37,659 bases of DNA from Clostridium drakei (GCF_000633595.2 NZ_JIBU02000064.1:1-37659), one strand, 5' to 3'; positions 14,582 to 24,367 are shown, counted from the first letter of the stretch. Translations and numbers: made by a program. Notes: a model not told the origin generated them from the letters alone.

Positions 14582-15565
14582 TTAAATAAGTCTTCTTGCT
14601 TTAAATACATGTTTAGGATCTATCTGCATCTTGCACAACTTCTTTACCACATGATTTTTATATCTGGTACTACAAGAACCACATACACCTTCTCCACAGC
14701 ACATTTTAGAATTATTACAGCATGAAAAATTAACATTTTCATCAATAAACTCCATTAGTCTATAAATAAGTATGTCTGGTCCATCACAATGAATTAAATT
14801 TACATTTTCCACTTTTAAGATTTGTTTCATCATGTCTTTTAATTCTTTCGTAAGTTCACCCTGCTCCAACATCTTACACTCTAATATTTCTGAATTATAC
14901 TTTTCAAAATATTCTTTTTCAAAAATGTTGTTAAAAGGGATTTTATCAATTATTGCTATAATATTATTTTCATTAGAATGTAACTTTTTTAAAACAGGTA
15001 TTAGAGGTGCTATACCTATACCTCGTCCTATAACTATGGACACACCATCTTTTGCTTTATATACATTTTTTAATCCCAATATACCATTCCAAAATGGTCC
15101 TCTAACTAACACTTTTTCATTTTCATTGAGTTTACATACACTTTTTGTTTTAATCCCTTTTGTTTCTATTGCAATTTTTAATGTGTTATGCTCTGTATCT
15201 GCTTCCATAATAGAAATTGGTGTATCATAATAATTTGTACACTGTGGATTTCTTATGAATATGAAGCTTCCTGGATATACAAGATCATGTACTAAACTGT
15301 GGGATGCATTTATTGTAAAAATATATAGTCCTTCTTCTACCTGCTCTTTTTTCACTATTGTACATAAATAATTTTTTCTTCCATCTTTAGCCTTACTTTT
15401 ATTTAAAATAAACTCCTGATATATGCACACACCTTTCCAATTTATACAATCACAAAAATTTTTTCCTGAAAGTTGTGAACATAATATACAATCTCCAGTT
15501 TCAGCCAAATGACAAGGACAATAAATGCTTCCAGCATCAATACAGTCTTTCATTTCATAATCCAA
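14582..15565 (-). CDS. PyrK-like FAD/NAD-binding and 2Fe-2S electron-transfer protein
   Basis: The 327-residue protein has the ferredoxin-reductase layout of dihydroorotate dehydrogenase electron-transfer subunits and sulfide dehydrogenase. An FAD domain comes first (PGSFIFIRNP, YDTPISIM), then an NAD domain (VIGRGIGIAPLIPVLKKL), and a C-terminal 2Fe-2S cluster motif CCGEGVCGSC with a last Cys in KKLCK. An unusual N-terminal extension contains CPCHLAETGDCILC and FCDCINWKGVC, seven cysteines in about 30 residues, which may bind an additional metal. It heads a two-gene unit with the FAD oxidoreductase and is divergent from dapH. No pyrD is adjacent, so a pyrimidine role is unlikely. Confidence 0.78.
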   Translation of the reverse strand: MDYEMKDCIDAGSIYCPCHLAETGDCILCSQLSGKNFCDCINWKGVCIYQEFILNKSKAKDGRKNYLCTIVKKEQVEEGLYIFTINASHSLVHDLVYPGSFIFIRNPQCTNYYDTPISIMEADTEHNTLKIAIETKGIKTKSVCKLNENEKVLVRGPFWNGILGLKNVYKAKDGVSIVIGRGIGIAPLIPVLKKLHSNENNIIAIIDKIPFNNIFEKEYFEKYNSEILECKMLEQGELTKELKDMMKQILKVENVNLIHCDGPDILIYRLMEFIDENVNFSCCNNSKMCCGEGVCGSCSTRYKNHVVKKLCKMQIDPKHVFKARRLI

Positions 15566-15648
15566 TTATATTACCTCCCAAAGCACTCTACTATTAAACT
15601 ATTTTACTTCACACATTTTTGTTACTAAAAAATACTTTACCTCTTTAA

Positions 15649-15677
15649 TTGACAAAATATATTTATTATAATAATAT
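15649..15677 (+). promoter_or_regulatory. Sigma-A promoter of dapH
   Basis: TTGACA at 15649-15654 is followed by a 17-base spacer and TAATAT at 15672-15677. The start of transcription would be about 30 bases before the dapH start codon. No lysine riboswitch fits in this short leader. Confidence 0.6.
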
Positions 15678-15713
15678 TAATAACTATAAATATCTAACTT
15701 AGGAGGTTATCAC

Positions 15714-16424
15714 ATGAACTACGATTTAACTAATCCATATGAAATAGCAAGATACATAAAAGAAGCAAAAAAATCTACTCCTGTTAAAGTTTATGTTGAC
15801 GGTAACATTGAAAATTGCAGCTTAGGAAACATAGAAGATTACGGTAATGGTGGATTTCACGTACTTTTTGGAGAGGCAGAAGAAGTTTCTAAATTTTTAG
15901 CTGATAACAAAGATAATATAAAAAAATTTAGAATAGAGTATGACAGAAGGAATTCAGCAATTCCTCTTGTTGATGTTACGAAAATAGATGCTAGAATTGA
16001 ACCTGGCGCTATTATAAGAGACAAGGTTAAAATAGATAAAAAGGCTGTTATAATGATGGGTGCTGTTATAAATATAGGCGCTGAAATAGGCGAAGGCACT
16101 ATGGTAGATATGAATGCTGTTGTTGGTGCTAGAGGTAAACTTGGAAAAGGAGTTCACTTAGGTGCTGGTGCTGTTGTTGCTGGTGTTCTTGAACCACCAA
16201 GTAAGTCACCTTGCGAAATAGAAGATGATGTTTTAATAGGTGCTAATGCAGTAATTCTTGAAGGTGTAAAAGTAGGAAAAGGTTCTGTTGTAGCTGCTGG
16301 TTCTGTTGTTGTGGAAGATGTACCAGCTGGTGTTGTAGTAGCCGGTATTCCTGCAAAAATAATTAAAACAGTAGATGATAAAACTAAAGATAAAACTAAG
16401 ATATTGGAAGACCTAAGAAAATAG
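15714..16424 (+). CDS. dapH: Tetrahydrodipicolinate N-acetyltransferase
   Basis: DapH transfers an acetyl group from acetyl-CoA to tetrahydrodipicolinate in the diaminopimelate/lysine pathway. At 236 residues it has the family length. The N-terminal domain (to about residue 90) ends with [15 protein letters not shown]. After it comes a left-handed beta-helix of hexapeptide repeats ([35 protein letters not shown]) and the conserved [10 protein letters not shown] near the end. The ribosome binding site is aggaggt, and a sigma-A promoter and downstream terminator make it a single-gene unit. In spore formers this pathway also supplies dipicolinate and cell-wall diaminopimelate. Confidence 0.95.
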   Translation: MNYDLTNPYEIARYIKEAKKSTPVKVYVDGNIENCSLGNIEDYGNGGFHVLFGEAEEVSKFLADNKDNIKKFRIEYDRRNSAIPLVDVTKIDARIEPGAIIRDKVKIDKKAVIMMGAVINIGAEIGEGTMVDMNAVVGARGKLGKGVHLGAGAVVAGVLEPPSKSPCEIEDDVLIGANAVILEGVKVGKGSVVAAGSVVVEDVPAGVVVAGIPAKIIKTVDDKTKDKTKILEDLRK

Positions 16425-16429
16425 AAAGC

Positions 16430-16462
16430 AAAGAGCAAACTGCACTGCAGTTTGCTCTTTTT
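16430..16462. terminator. Bidirectional terminator between dapH and the SSB-like gene
   Basis: A perfect 14-bp stem pairs 16430-16443 with 16447-16460 around a 3-base loop, with A-rich and T-rich flanks serving both converging genes. Confidence 0.85.
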
Positions 16463-16463
16463 A

Positions 16464-17168
16464 CTAAGATATTTGTTTATCTATTAAAGCCTCATCAATT
16501 CCTTTTTCATGTTGATTTTCTTTTTCGTCATCCTCATCTTCATCTGATTTTCCTGATTTCTCCATTTTCGATATAGATACTTCGTATGCAATCTTTTTAA
16601 TTGTTTCAGTATCAGATATTTTCTTTTGATATTCTCTACTTTGCAACCTACCCCAAACTTTTATATTGTCACCAACTTTTAGTGTTTTGCAAAATCTGGA
16701 ATTTCTTCCCCATGCAATCGTTGGTATGTAGTCTGACTTATTGTATGCTCTATTAACCGCAAGAAGTATATCTGAAATTTCTCTTCCAAATGGAGTTGTC
16801 CTATAAACTGGTTCTTTACAAATAAACCCATCTAAATATATTTGATTAGGATTTTTACTTTTCTCTTCACAGTAGTATATGTTTCTTGCAAATACTGTTA
16901 ATATTAATCTATTTGATCCATCCATAAATTTGTTATAAGACCTTAACTGACCTTCTACCATAAGTTCTGTGCCTACTTTAATGTCCATTCCACCTATAAG
17001 TCTTTCTGATACTGTTATAAATAAATCATCCTTTGCTTCACTTAACCTTGAAACTTCCATATAAAAAGTATAAAACCCTTCCCCATACATTTCATGACTA
17101 AATTGTAATTCTGAAATTACTTTTCCTTCTAAATAAATTTTATTATTTAGCATTGAATTTTCCATCAT
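16464..17168 (-). CDS. Single-stranded DNA-binding protein-like, two OB folds
   Basis: The 234-residue protein appears to contain two consecutive OB-fold domains: residues 8-100 (NKIYLEGKVISELQFSHEMY ... GTELMVEGQLRSY) and 108-205 (NQIYLDGFICKEPVYRTTPF, SDILLAVNRAYNKSDYIPTI, VGDNIKVWGRLQSREYQ). The second matches the canonical SSB core more closely, including the tract IPTIAWGRNS. The tail is acidic (DEDEDDEKENQ) but ends DKQIS rather than the usual DDDIPF peptide that recruits partner proteins. It is unlike the housekeeping SSB in domain number and tail. Two start codons are possible, at 17168 and 17165, after gagggg. A single-stranded nucleic acid-binding role is likely, with a specialised function. 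Confidence 0.75.
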   Translation of the reverse strand: MMENSMLNNKIYLEGKVISELQFSHEMYGEGFYTFYMEVSRLSEAKDDLFITVSERLIGGMDIKVGTELMVEGQLRSYNKFMDGSNRLILTVFARNIYYCEEKSKNPNQIYLDGFICKEPVYRTTPFGREISDILLAVNRAYNKSDYIPTIAWGRNSRFCKTLKVGDNIKVWGRLQSREYQKKISDTETIKKIAYEVSISKMEKSGKSDEDEDDEKENQHEKGIDEALIDKQIS

Positions 17169-17388
17169 AACCCCTCTTTCCTTTCGTTTTCAAATTATCT
17201 TATCACCATATAATTATTCACAAAATACCCAATTTATACTTATAAAAGTTAAATTGTATTATATTTAATTATCATATTGGATTTGTTAAGATTTCCTCCT
17301 CTTAAGATTCATACCTGTATTTCCATTATAATACAAATATAGCTCTAGTTTCAATAAGGTTCTACTTAAACTTTATATATTTATAATA

Positions 17389-18141
17389 CTAATTTGCCAT
17401 TTGCTTACCATCATAGTCTATATGATAATTATCTTTATAAATTAAGTCTCCAACTTTAACAAACTCATAGCCTTGTTTTTTTAAATTTTCTATAACTCTG
17501 GGTAAATTATCCGGTGTGTATTTTGCATTATTATGGAATAGTATAATAGAACCATTTTTTACTTTCTTTATAACTCTTTCATACTCTAAATTTGAGCCTT
17601 CTTCCCTCCAGTCTATACTATCAACATCCCATTGAATACAATAATGATTTGTAGCCTTCACTGTTTGTATAACTAAATTATTATATGAACCTTCTGGACA
17701 TCTAAAAAGTTTTGTTCCCTCACCTGTTAATTTTCTTATTTTAGAATCATTGATATCTATTTCTTCTATAATTTTGTCTTTTGAAATTTTAGTCATATCA
17801 GGATGTCTATCTGAATGATTTCCTATTTCATGCCCTTTTTCGTGGATATTTTTTACCTTTTCTGGATACTGATCTACCCATCCTCCAACTAAAAAAAATG
17901 TGGCCTTTACATTATATTTGTCTAATACCTGTAAAATTTTGTCTGTATTATCTGCACCCCAACTTGCATCAAATGTTAACGCAATTTTTTTATCTTTTGT
18001 ATCAACATAATATATTGGCAAATTTCTATTTACATTAATAAAGGCAGCTATATTTTTATTCTTATAAAAAACTGACCCTATAATTGCAACGCATAGTAAA
18101 AACATTGCCAAAAAAACTTTTTTAATCATTTTAGCCTTCAA
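17389..18141 (-). CDS. pdaB: PdaB-like sporulation polysaccharide deacetylase
   Basis: The protein of 250 residues has a signal/anchor helix (about 8-26) followed by a NodB-type deacetylase domain. Motifs are TFDASWG (56-62, with Asp 58 as catalytic base), the metal-binding HSDRHPD (109-115), RCPEGSYN (147-154), DVDSIDWR and LFHNN. DASWG in place of DDGP in the first motif is typical of PdaB, a sporulation protein required for spore stability in Bacillus. The start is TTG 18141 with agggggg-like sequence seven bases upstream, or ATG 18129 with aagg upstream; both leave the anchor intact. It is transcribed divergently from the DUF4364 gene. The 220 bases downstream hold only AT-rich sequence and the SSB-like gene leader. 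Confidence 0.88.
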   Translation of the reverse strand: MKAKMIKKVFLAMFLLCVAIIGSVFYKNKNIAAFINVNRNLPIYYVDTKDKKIALTFDASWGADNTDKILQVLDKYNVKATFFLVGGWVDQYPEKVKNIHEKGHEIGNHSDRHPDMTKISKDKIIEEIDINDSKIRKLTGEGTKLFRCPEGSYNNLVIQTVKATNHYCIQWDVDSIDWREEGSNLEYERVIKKVKNGSIILFHNNAKYTPDNLPRVIENLKKQGYEFVKVGDLIYKDNYHIDYDGKQMAN

Positions 18142-18243
18142 TGGTTTTCCCCCTAAAACATTTTATTCCCTTAATCTTATATAGTACTATTTGCATATAA
18201 ATATTACATATAATTAAAAAAATAGTATTATTTACAGACAAAA

Positions 18244-18277
18244 AATAAAGCACTTAACTATTTAAAGTACTTTATTT
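18244..18277. other. Imperfect hairpin in the pdaB/DUF4364 divergent region
   Basis: aataaagcactt and aagtactttatt form a stem with a single mismatch, followed on the plus strand by a T-rich stretch. It lies upstream of the promoter for the DUF4364 gene, so it could be an operator or a remnant terminator. Confidence 0.4.
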
Positions 18278-18293
18278 ATTTTCACATATTTTA

Positions 18294-18302
18294 TGTTATA
18301 AT
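18294..18302 (+). promoter_or_regulatory. Extended -10 promoter before the DUF4364 gene
   Basis: TGT-TATAAT (18294-18302) is an extended -10 element 44 bases before the ATG. The -35 region (about 18274-18279) is weak, as is usual for extended -10 promoters. Confidence 0.5.
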
Positions 18303-18345
18303 ATATTTTATAATAAGATTATTAATTTTTATTAGGAGGATAAAC

Positions 18346-18870
18346 ATGTTTGAAGATACTTTAGAATTAGCGGAAAATAAACTTCTACTACTTTTTATAT
18401 TTAAAAAAATTAAGTTCCCTGTTTCTAATAATCAGATAACACAAATTATTTTAGAAAATAATTTTATAAATTATTTTACTCTTCAACAATACTTAAATGA
18501 ATTACTTTCCTCTAATTTTTTAAAGTACACAGATGAAACAGGCACTCACAGAATTGTAATTACAGAAAAAGGTATTAAAGTTCTTTCTTTATTTGAAAAT
18601 AGAATATCTCAAGATAAAATCAATGCCGTAGATGACTATTTAAATAAAGAAATAAAAAACATAAAGAAAGAAGTAACTATAACTGCCGATTATACACTTG
18701 GAAAAAAAGATAATTTCATTGTAAATCTAAAAGCTGTAGAAAATGATTCTATACTTATAGATATTAAACTTAATGTTGGCTCCAATAAGGATGCTAAGGA
18801 CTTATGCCATAAGTGGAAAAATAATTCTTCTGAATTATATAACAAGATCATTCAATTACTTATAAATTAA
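18346..18870 (+). CDS. DUF4364 winged-helix regulator-like protein
   Basis: A 174-residue protein beginning MFEDTLELAENKLLLLFIFK, with a winged-helix-like N-terminal half (NNQITQIILENNFINYFTLQ; then LKYTDETGTHRIVITEKGIKVLSLF, the wing and following helix). The C-terminal half is a beta-rich domain. This matches DUF4364, common in Clostridia as a single small regulator-like protein. The ribosome binding site is aggagg. It converges on the propeller gene with only seven bases between stops. DNA binding and target are inferred. Confidence 0.8.
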   Translation: MFEDTLELAENKLLLLFIFKKIKFPVSNNQITQIILENNFINYFTLQQYLNELLSSNFLKYTDETGTHRIVITEKGIKVLSLFENRISQDKINAVDDYLNKEIKNIKKEVTITADYTLGKKDNFIVNLKAVENDSILIDIKLNVGSNKDAKDLCHKWKNNSSELYNKIIQLLIN

Positions 18871-18877
18871 TATTGCT

Positions 18878-19765
18878 TTAGATTAAAATCATACCTGTAG
18901 GTTCTCCTCCTATAGGTATATAATCTTTCTTTTCGTTTTCTATATTTACCTTTATTAATAAATTATTATAGTTATCCCCTATATAAATACTGTCATTATA
19001 CTTTATTATTCCCCTAGGCATTCCTCCTACTATTATATTCTTATCTTCCCTATAAAAATTTATATCTATTATACTTACAGTTCCATCACCAAAGTTAGAT
19101 ACGAAACAAAATCTTTCATTACAAAACATATCTACAGGAGAATTACCCGCTGTTATCCTATTTATTATTTTATAATTTTTTAAACACATTACAGCTATGC
19201 TTCCCCTAAAGTCTGCACCTATATTACTTTCGCATATGATAGCATATCTACCATCCACAGTAAAAAGGGCTTTTGTAGGATAGGCTCCTACCCTTATGTT
19301 CTTTATATTTTCATTATTAACACAATCAATTAAGGTTATACTATCGTCTTCCATATTTGAAATTAGCAAAACTTTTTTTTCCTTATTCAAACATATGCTA
19401 TGAGGCAAACTCCCGCATGGGATCTCTGATGTTACTTGCTTTTTATCTAAATCAAAAACTAATAGGCTATTAAGGTCACCGCATATTATATATGCATTAT
19501 TTTGGAATACCACTACATCGTTACAATGTACTCCTATGTAGTGAGTACTTTCTTCTATGCCTTTTTCTAAATTTACAATAGACATAGTGTTACTGTAATT
19601 ATTGGCTACTACAATTTTTTTATCATTTAAACATATCCCATGAGGTCCAATTCTATAATCAGCATTATAACGTTTTAAAAATATTCTATTTTCTTCTTTA
19701 AATTCATTTAAATTTACTTTAGAAATAAAATCAGAAGAAGTATTACACACATATAGATAATTCAA
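18878..19765 (-). CDS. YncE/YVTN-type beta-propeller protein
   Basis: The 295-residue protein is almost entirely six or seven propeller blades (NYLYVCNTSSDFISKVNL, KIVVANNYSNTMSIVNL, CFVSNFGDGTVSIIDI, IYIGDNYNNLLIKVNI), without signal peptide or cysteine-rich tail. It starts with TTG 19765, six bases after gagggggg, a very strong ribosome binding site that supports the unusual start. It is a shorter relative of the propeller at 9996 and likewise has a sigma-K-like -10 box upstream. It may be a spore or envelope protein; the ligand is unknown. Confidence 0.75.
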   Translation of the reverse strand: MNYLYVCNTSSDFISKVNLNEFKEENRIFLKRYNADYRIGPHGICLNDKKIVVANNYSNTMSIVNLEKGIEESTHYIGVHCNDVVVFQNNAYIICGDLNSLLVFDLDKKQVTSEIPCGSLPHSICLNKEKKVLLISNMEDDSITLIDCVNNENIKNIRVGAYPTKALFTVDGRYAIICESNIGADFRGSIAVMCLKNYKIINRITAGNSPVDMFCNERFCFVSNFGDGTVSIIDINFYREDKNIIVGGMPRGIIKYNDSIYIGDNYNNLLIKVNIENEKKDYIPIGGEPTGMILI

Positions 19766-19784
19766 GTTTATCCCCCCTCACAAA

Positions 19785-19793
19785 TATAATATG
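19785..19793 (-). promoter_or_regulatory. Possible sigma-K -10 box before the propeller gene
   Basis: CATATTATA on the minus strand matches CATANNNTA. No AC is found at the expected -35 position, so this is only half a promoter and may be chance. Confidence 0.35.
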
Positions 19794-19832
19794 AATATTA
19801 ACGAAAATGGACATATTTTTTTGCTTATTATA

Positions 19833-19861
19833 TTGAGTAATTTTTTAATATTATATATAAT
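19833..19861 (+). promoter_or_regulatory. Sigma-A promoter of the TSCPD gene
   Basis: TTGAGT (19833-19838), a 17-base spacer and TATAAT (19856-19861) lie 32 bases before the ATG. Confidence 0.7.
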
Positions 19862-19893
19862 ATCTTTATTGTTTAAAAAAGGTGGTGATATTT

Positions 19894-20136
19894 ATGTACA
19901 ATTATTTAACTAAAGGTGTTTGTTCAAGTCAAATAAACTTTGACATAGTTGACAACAAAGTATGCAATGTATGCTTTACAGGTGGATGTAATGGTAATCT
20001 AAAAGGGTTGTCAAGTCTTATAGAAGGCATGAATGTAAATGATGCTATAAAAAAATTAAAGGGAATTACTTGTGATGGAAAAGAAACATCTTGTCCTGAT
20101 CAGCTTGCTACCGCATTGGAACAAGCTATACATTAA
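19894..20136 (+). CDS. TSCPD domain protein
   Basis: A protein of 80 residues with GVCSSQINFDI, VCFTGGCNGNLKGLSSLIEG and the C-terminal TSCPDQLATAL motif that names the family. The same domain occurs at the end of class II ribonucleotide reductases, but here it stands alone, as in the TIGR03905 family. Four conserved cysteines could bind metal. ATG 19894 is chosen because ggtggtgat lies just upstream; a GTG at 19882 falls inside that ribosome binding site. It is a single-gene unit with its own promoter and terminator. Confidence 0.85.
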   Translation: MYNYLTKGVCSSQINFDIVDNKVCNVCFTGGCNGNLKGLSSLIEGMNVNDAIKKLKGITCDGKETSCPDQLATALEQAIH

Positions 20137-20155
20137 GTTTAAATTTTACATAAAA

Positions 20156-20189
20156 AATAGAGTGCAATGTATTTACCTTGCACTCTATT
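20156..20189. terminator. Bidirectional terminator between the TSCPD gene and folC
   Basis: A perfect 12-bp stem pairs aatagagtgcaa (20156-20167) with ttgcactctatt (20178-20189), flanked by an A-run that gives a T-run for the minus strand. Confidence 0.8.
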
Positions 20190-20191
20190 AT

Positions 20192-21535
20192 CTATTCTAT
20201 ATTATTTTTTGTAATGATTTTTCTCATTCCGCCTATCATATATAGAGAACCTGATATTATCAAAATATCTTCTTCTTCTAAATAGGATAATGCAGTTTTA
20301 TAAGCTTCTTCATAGTTGTCCTTAGATTCACAATTAGCATTACACTTTTTAATTATCTTCTCTAACTCATGTGCATTTTCAGCTCTATAACTATCAGGGG
20401 TTACAGCTATAATTTTTTCCGCCATAGGTGTTATAGTGCTTACCATCTTTTCTACTTCTTTATCTGCTAATATACCAAGAATTAAAACCATTTTTTTATA
20501 ACTAAAATATTTCTCTATATTTTCCTTTAACTTGGTAATGCCATCTATATTATGTGCTCCATCTATTATTACCAAAGGTTTACTTTTCATTACTTCAAGT
20601 CTTCCAATCCATTTAACATTCTTTAATGCATTCAGTATGCTATTTGCTTCTATATTGAATCCCTGTTTTATAATTTCTTCTATGGCAAAAATAGCTGTTG
20701 CACAATTTACCATTTGATGTTTTCCTAAAAGGGATAATTGTATATTATAAATATTCTTAGAAGTTTTTACTATGAATTTTTGAACATATTTATTACTTTT
20801 GCTGCTTATTTTTTCACTTTCAACATGCTCTACACAATTAAAAGGAACTTTTACTAAATTTGATTCCTTTTCTTTACATACTCCTTCTATTACCTCTTCT
20901 ACAGATTTTTCTTGAGGATACATAATTACTGGAACACTATTCTTTATTATTCCTGCCTTTTCATAAGCAATTTTTTCCAGTGTATCTCCTAATATGTTCA
21001 TATGATCCTTACTTATAGACACAATTACACTAGCCAGTACCCCTCCACCGAGTTGAGAAGTGTATGGCTGCACTACATTTGTAGAATCTAATCTTCCTCC
21101 TAGTCCTACTTCAATTACTCCAAAGTCTATTTTTTCTTTATAAAAATAATAGAACATAGCACAAGTAATTATTTCAAATTCAGTAGGATGATCATAACCT
21201 AATTCTATAACTTTATCAACTGCTTTAGAAACTTCTGTGACTACACTGCTTAAAGCTTCTTTAGATATATTATTTCCATTTATCTGAATCCTTTCCTCAA
21301 ACTCTTCAAGGTAAGGAGAAGTATACATTCCTACCTTAAAACCTGATTCCATTAATATTTTTGAAATCATAACCGTAACAGATCCTTTACCATTAGTACC
21401 CGCTACGTGTATATATTTTATTTTCTTATGTGGATTCCCTAAAAGTTCTAATATCTTTTCTGTTCTGCTTAAGCCCAAGTTACTTCCAAACTTCGCCGTA
21501 TTAGTTATGTATTTCATAGTATCTTCATAATTCAT
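20192..21535 (-). CDS. folC: Folylpolyglutamate synthase / dihydrofolate synthase
   Basis: FolC adds glutamate to folates (and to dihydropteroate when bifunctional) using ATP. The 447-residue protein has the Mur-ligase-type P-loop HVAGTNGKGSV, the mobile loop YTSPYLEEFEERIQING, the magnesium/ATP region DFGVIEVGLGGRLDSTNVV and the C-terminal domain start VIIDGAHNIDG. Length is normal. It is transcribed in the same direction as valS, 180 bases downstream of the valS stop and beyond a terminator, so it probably has its own promoter. The ribosome binding site is gggga before ATG 21535. Confidence 0.94.
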   Translation of the reverse strand: MNYEDTMKYITNTAKFGSNLGLSRTEKILELLGNPHKKIKYIHVAGTNGKGSVTVMISKILMESGFKVGMYTSPYLEEFEERIQINGNNISKEALSSVVTEVSKAVDKVIELGYDHPTEFEIITCAMFYYFYKEKIDFGVIEVGLGGRLDSTNVVQPYTSQLGGGVLASVIVSISKDHMNILGDTLEKIAYEKAGIIKNSVPVIMYPQEKSVEEVIEGVCKEKESNLVKVPFNCVEHVESEKISSKSNKYVQKFIVKTSKNIYNIQLSLLGKHQMVNCATAIFAIEEIIKQGFNIEANSILNALKNVKWIGRLEVMKSKPLVIIDGAHNIDGITKLKENIEKYFSYKKMVLILGILADKEVEKMVSTITPMAEKIIAVTPDSYRAENAHELEKIIKKCNANCESKDNYEEAYKTALSYLEEEDILIISGSLYMIGGMRKIITKNNIE

Positions 21536-21662
21536 ATTGTCACATCCCCATATTTTAATTTTGCAAAATAAATAATACCTATAAGTTATTTATTTCTGAA
21601 ATATATCTTAAATTCCATTTTATTTTACTAAATTTTTAATATTTAATCAATTGTGCACAAAA

Positions 21663-21692
21663 AACTACTGACAAGATGTATTGCCAGTAGTT
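21663..21692 (-). terminator. Terminator of valS
   Basis: A 12-bp stem with one wobble pair (21692-21681 with 21674-21663) and a six-base loop is followed on the minus strand by TTTT. It separates valS from folC. Confidence 0.8.
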
Positions 21693-21718
21693 GCACAAAA
21701 TAATTATATTATTTTTAA

Positions 21719-24367
21719 CTATTTCAAACTTTCTAGTCTTTCTAATACTGATTGAAGCATTTCTTTATATTTTTCACCTTTAGCTTTTTCTTCATTAACT
21801 ACTGCTTCAGGTGCTTTTGAAACAAATTTTTCATTAGCAAGTTTCTTTTCTACTCTATCTATTTCCTTTTCTAATTTTTCTTTTTCCTTATTTAATCTTT
21901 CAAGTTCTTTTTCAAGATCTACTAGATCAAGTAAAGGCATAAACATTTCTGCTCCTCTTGTAACTACTGAAACTACATTTTCTGGAGCTTCTTCTTTAGT
22001 ATTTAAAAATTCTACTGCACTTGCTGAAGCAAGTTTCTTGAAATAATCTTCTCCATTTTTAAATGCTTCTAATGCATCATTTTCTGTTACATAAGCCATT
22101 ACCTTAGCTTTTCTTGATGGTGGTACATTCATCTCTGTTCTCACATTTCTCAATGATTTAATAGCTTCGATGATATATTCCATATCTTTTTCTGCCTTCT
22201 CATCATTAAGTGCTTCATTATACTCAGGCCATTTTGATATAACTATTGACTCATAATCAGTATAGAGATGAGTATATATTTCTTCTGTTATAAATGGCAT
22301 TATTGGGTGTAATAATTGTAAGCTTGTAGCTAATACATCGTTTAAGACATTAAAGGCAACACCCTTAGCTTCTTCATCATCTCCATACATAACAGGCTTA
22401 ACAAGTTCTATATACCAGTCACAGAATTCACCCCAAATAAAATCGTAAACCTTTTGTGCTGCTATACCTAATTCAAATTTTTCTATATTGTCTGTCACTT
22501 CTTTTATTAAAGTATTCATTCTAGATAAAATCCATTTATCAGCAGAGCTGTAATTCTTGCAATCTTTGTACTTATTCATGATTTCTTCATCTAAATTCAT
22601 AAGTACAAATCTTGATGCATTCCATATCTTGTTTGCAAAATTTCTAGAAGATTCTACTCTTTCAGGATAATATCTTATATCATTTCCTGGAGCATTTCCT
22701 GTAATAAGAGTAAATCTTAAAGCATCTGCTCCATATTGATCTATTACATCTAATGGGTCTACACCATTTCCTAAGGATTTAGACATCTTTCTTCCTTCAG
22801 AATCCCTTACTATTCCATGAATTAATACATTTTTAAATGGAATATCATCTGCACAATATAATCCTGAGAATATCATTCTTGCTACCCAGAAGAATATTAT
22901 ATCGTATCCTGTAACTAATGTACTATTGGGATAAAAGTATTTGAAATCTGGTGTCTTTTCTGGCCATCCAAGTGTTGAGAAAGGCCATAAAGCTGAACTG
23001 AACCATGTATCAAGTACATCTTTATCTTGTTCTAAATTGCTTGATCCGCATTTAGTACATTTTGTTGGTTCGTCTACACTTACAATAACTTCACCACAAT
23101 CTTTGCAATACCAAACAGGAATTCTATGTCCCCACCACAATTGTCTTGAAATACACCAATCCTGAATATTTTCCATCCAGTTAAAATATGTCTTTTCAAA
23201 TCTTTCAGGTATAAATTTAACTTTTTTACTTCTAACAACATCTAAAGCTGGTTTTGCTAAAGATTCCATCTTTACAAACCACTGCTTTGAAATCATAGGT
23301 TCAATAGTACTGCCACATCTATCATGACATCCTACATTATGAGCATGTTCTTTAATTTTAACTAAGAAACCTTGATTTTTTAAATCTTCAACTATTACTT
23401 TTCTAGCCTCATATCTATCAAGACCATCATATTTACTTCCTGGGAAATTAATTCTTCCATCTTCATGCATAACAATTATCTCTGGAAGGTTATGTCTCTT
23501 ACCAACTGCATAGTCATTAGGGTCATGAGCTGGAGTAATTTTAACTGCACCAGTTCCAAATTCCATATCAACATAATCATCTGCTATTATAGGAATTTCT
23601 TTATTAACTAATGGAAGCATTAATGTTTTTCCTACTAAATGAGTATATCTTTCATCTTTAGGATTAACTGCAACAGCTGTATCCCCAAGCATTGTTTCTG
23701 GCCTTGTAGTAGCTATTTCTAAGTATTCATCACTACCTACTACTGGATACTTAATATGCCAGAAATGTCCTTCTTGTTCACTATATTCAATTTCTGCATC
23801 AGATATAGCAGTTTGACATTTAGGACACCAATTTATTATCCTGTTTCCTTGATAGATTAGTCCTTCATTATATAGCTTAACAAAGAAAGTTATAACAGCT
23901 TTATTAGCCTTTTCTTCCATAGTAAAACATTCTCTTGTAGAATCTACCGATGATCCAAGTTGTTTTACTTGATTTCTTATTCTTTCTCTATATTCATTTG
24001 CCCAATCCCAAACTTTTTCTAGGAATGCTTCTCTGCCCATTTCTTTTTTCTTAAGACCTTGTTTTAAAAGTTCATTTTCAACTTTAACTTCTGTTGCTAT
24101 ACTTGCATGATCTTGTCCTGGAAGCCACAAAGTACTATATCCCTGCATTCTCTTTGTTCTTATAATTATATCCTGAATAGTGTCATCTAGTGCATGACCT
24201 AAATGAAGCTTTCCTGTTATATTTGGTGGTGGTAATACTATAGTATATGGTTTTTTATTTTCATCCACCTTTGGAGTAAAGTATCCTTTTTCTTCCCAAT
24301 TCTTATAAAGTTTGCCCTCAAATTCTTTTGGATTATAAGTGGTTGCCATTTCCTTATTTTTTGACAT
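21719..24367 (-). CDS. valS: Valyl-tRNA synthetase
   Basis: ValS charges tRNA-Val. The 882-residue class I synthetase has [17 protein letters not shown] with the HIGH signature at residues 55-58, an editing domain ([14 protein letters not shown]), the [10 protein letters not shown] motif around residue 530, and the coiled-coil C-terminal arm ([20 protein letters not shown]) characteristic of ValS. ATG 24367 is supported by aaggagg about eight bases upstream. Expression is controlled by the T-box leader upstream. A decayed acetyltransferase gene separates leader and valS. Confidence 0.97.
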   Translation of the reverse strand: MSKNKEMATTYNPKEFEGKLYKNWEEKGYFTPKVDENKKPYTIVLPPPNITGKLHLGHALDDTIQDIIIRTKRMQGYSTLWLPGQDHASIATEVKVENELLKQGLKKKEMGREAFLEKVWDWANEYRERIRNQVKQLGSSVDSTRECFTMEEKANKAVITFFVKLYNEGLIYQGNRIINWCPKCQTAISDAEIEYSEQEGHFWHIKYPVVGSDEYLEIATTRPETMLGDTAVAVNPKDERYTHLVGKTLMLPLVNKEIPIIADDYVDMEFGTGAVKITPAHDPNDYAVGKRHNLPEIIVMHEDGRINFPGSKYDGLDRYEARKVIVEDLKNQGFLVKIKEHAHNVGCHDRCGSTIEPMISKQWFVKMESLAKPALDVVRSKKVKFIPERFEKTYFNWMENIQDWCISRQLWWGHRIPVWYCKDCGEVIVSVDEPTKCTKCGSSNLEQDKDVLDTWFSSALWPFSTLGWPEKTPDFKYFYPNSTLVTGYDIIFFWVARMIFSGLYCADDIPFKNVLIHGIVRDSEGRKMSKSLGNGVDPLDVIDQYGADALRFTLITGNAPGNDIRYYPERVESSRNFANKIWNASRFVLMNLDEEIMNKYKDCKNYSSADKWILSRMNTLIKEVTDNIEKFELGIAAQKVYDFIWGEFCDWYIELVKPVMYGDDEEAKGVAFNVLNDVLATSLQLLHPIMPFITEEIYTHLYTDYESIVISKWPEYNEALNDEKAEKDMEYIIEAIKSLRNVRTEMNVPPSRKAKVMAYVTENDALEAFKNGEDYFKKLASASAVEFLNTKEEAPENVVSVVTRGAEMFMPLLDLVDLEKELERLNKEKEKLEKEIDRVEKKLANEKFVSKAPEAVVNEEKAKGEKYKEMLQSVLERLESLK

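Noticed and set aside
15566-15713. Lysine riboswitch before dapH
   Set aside because: The leader after the likely promoter is only about 30 bases, too short for the aptamer.
17281-17310. Minus-strand aggagg as a possible start of a small gene between pdaB and the SSB-like gene
   Set aside because: No start codon at a suitable distance opens a frame longer than about 10 codons.
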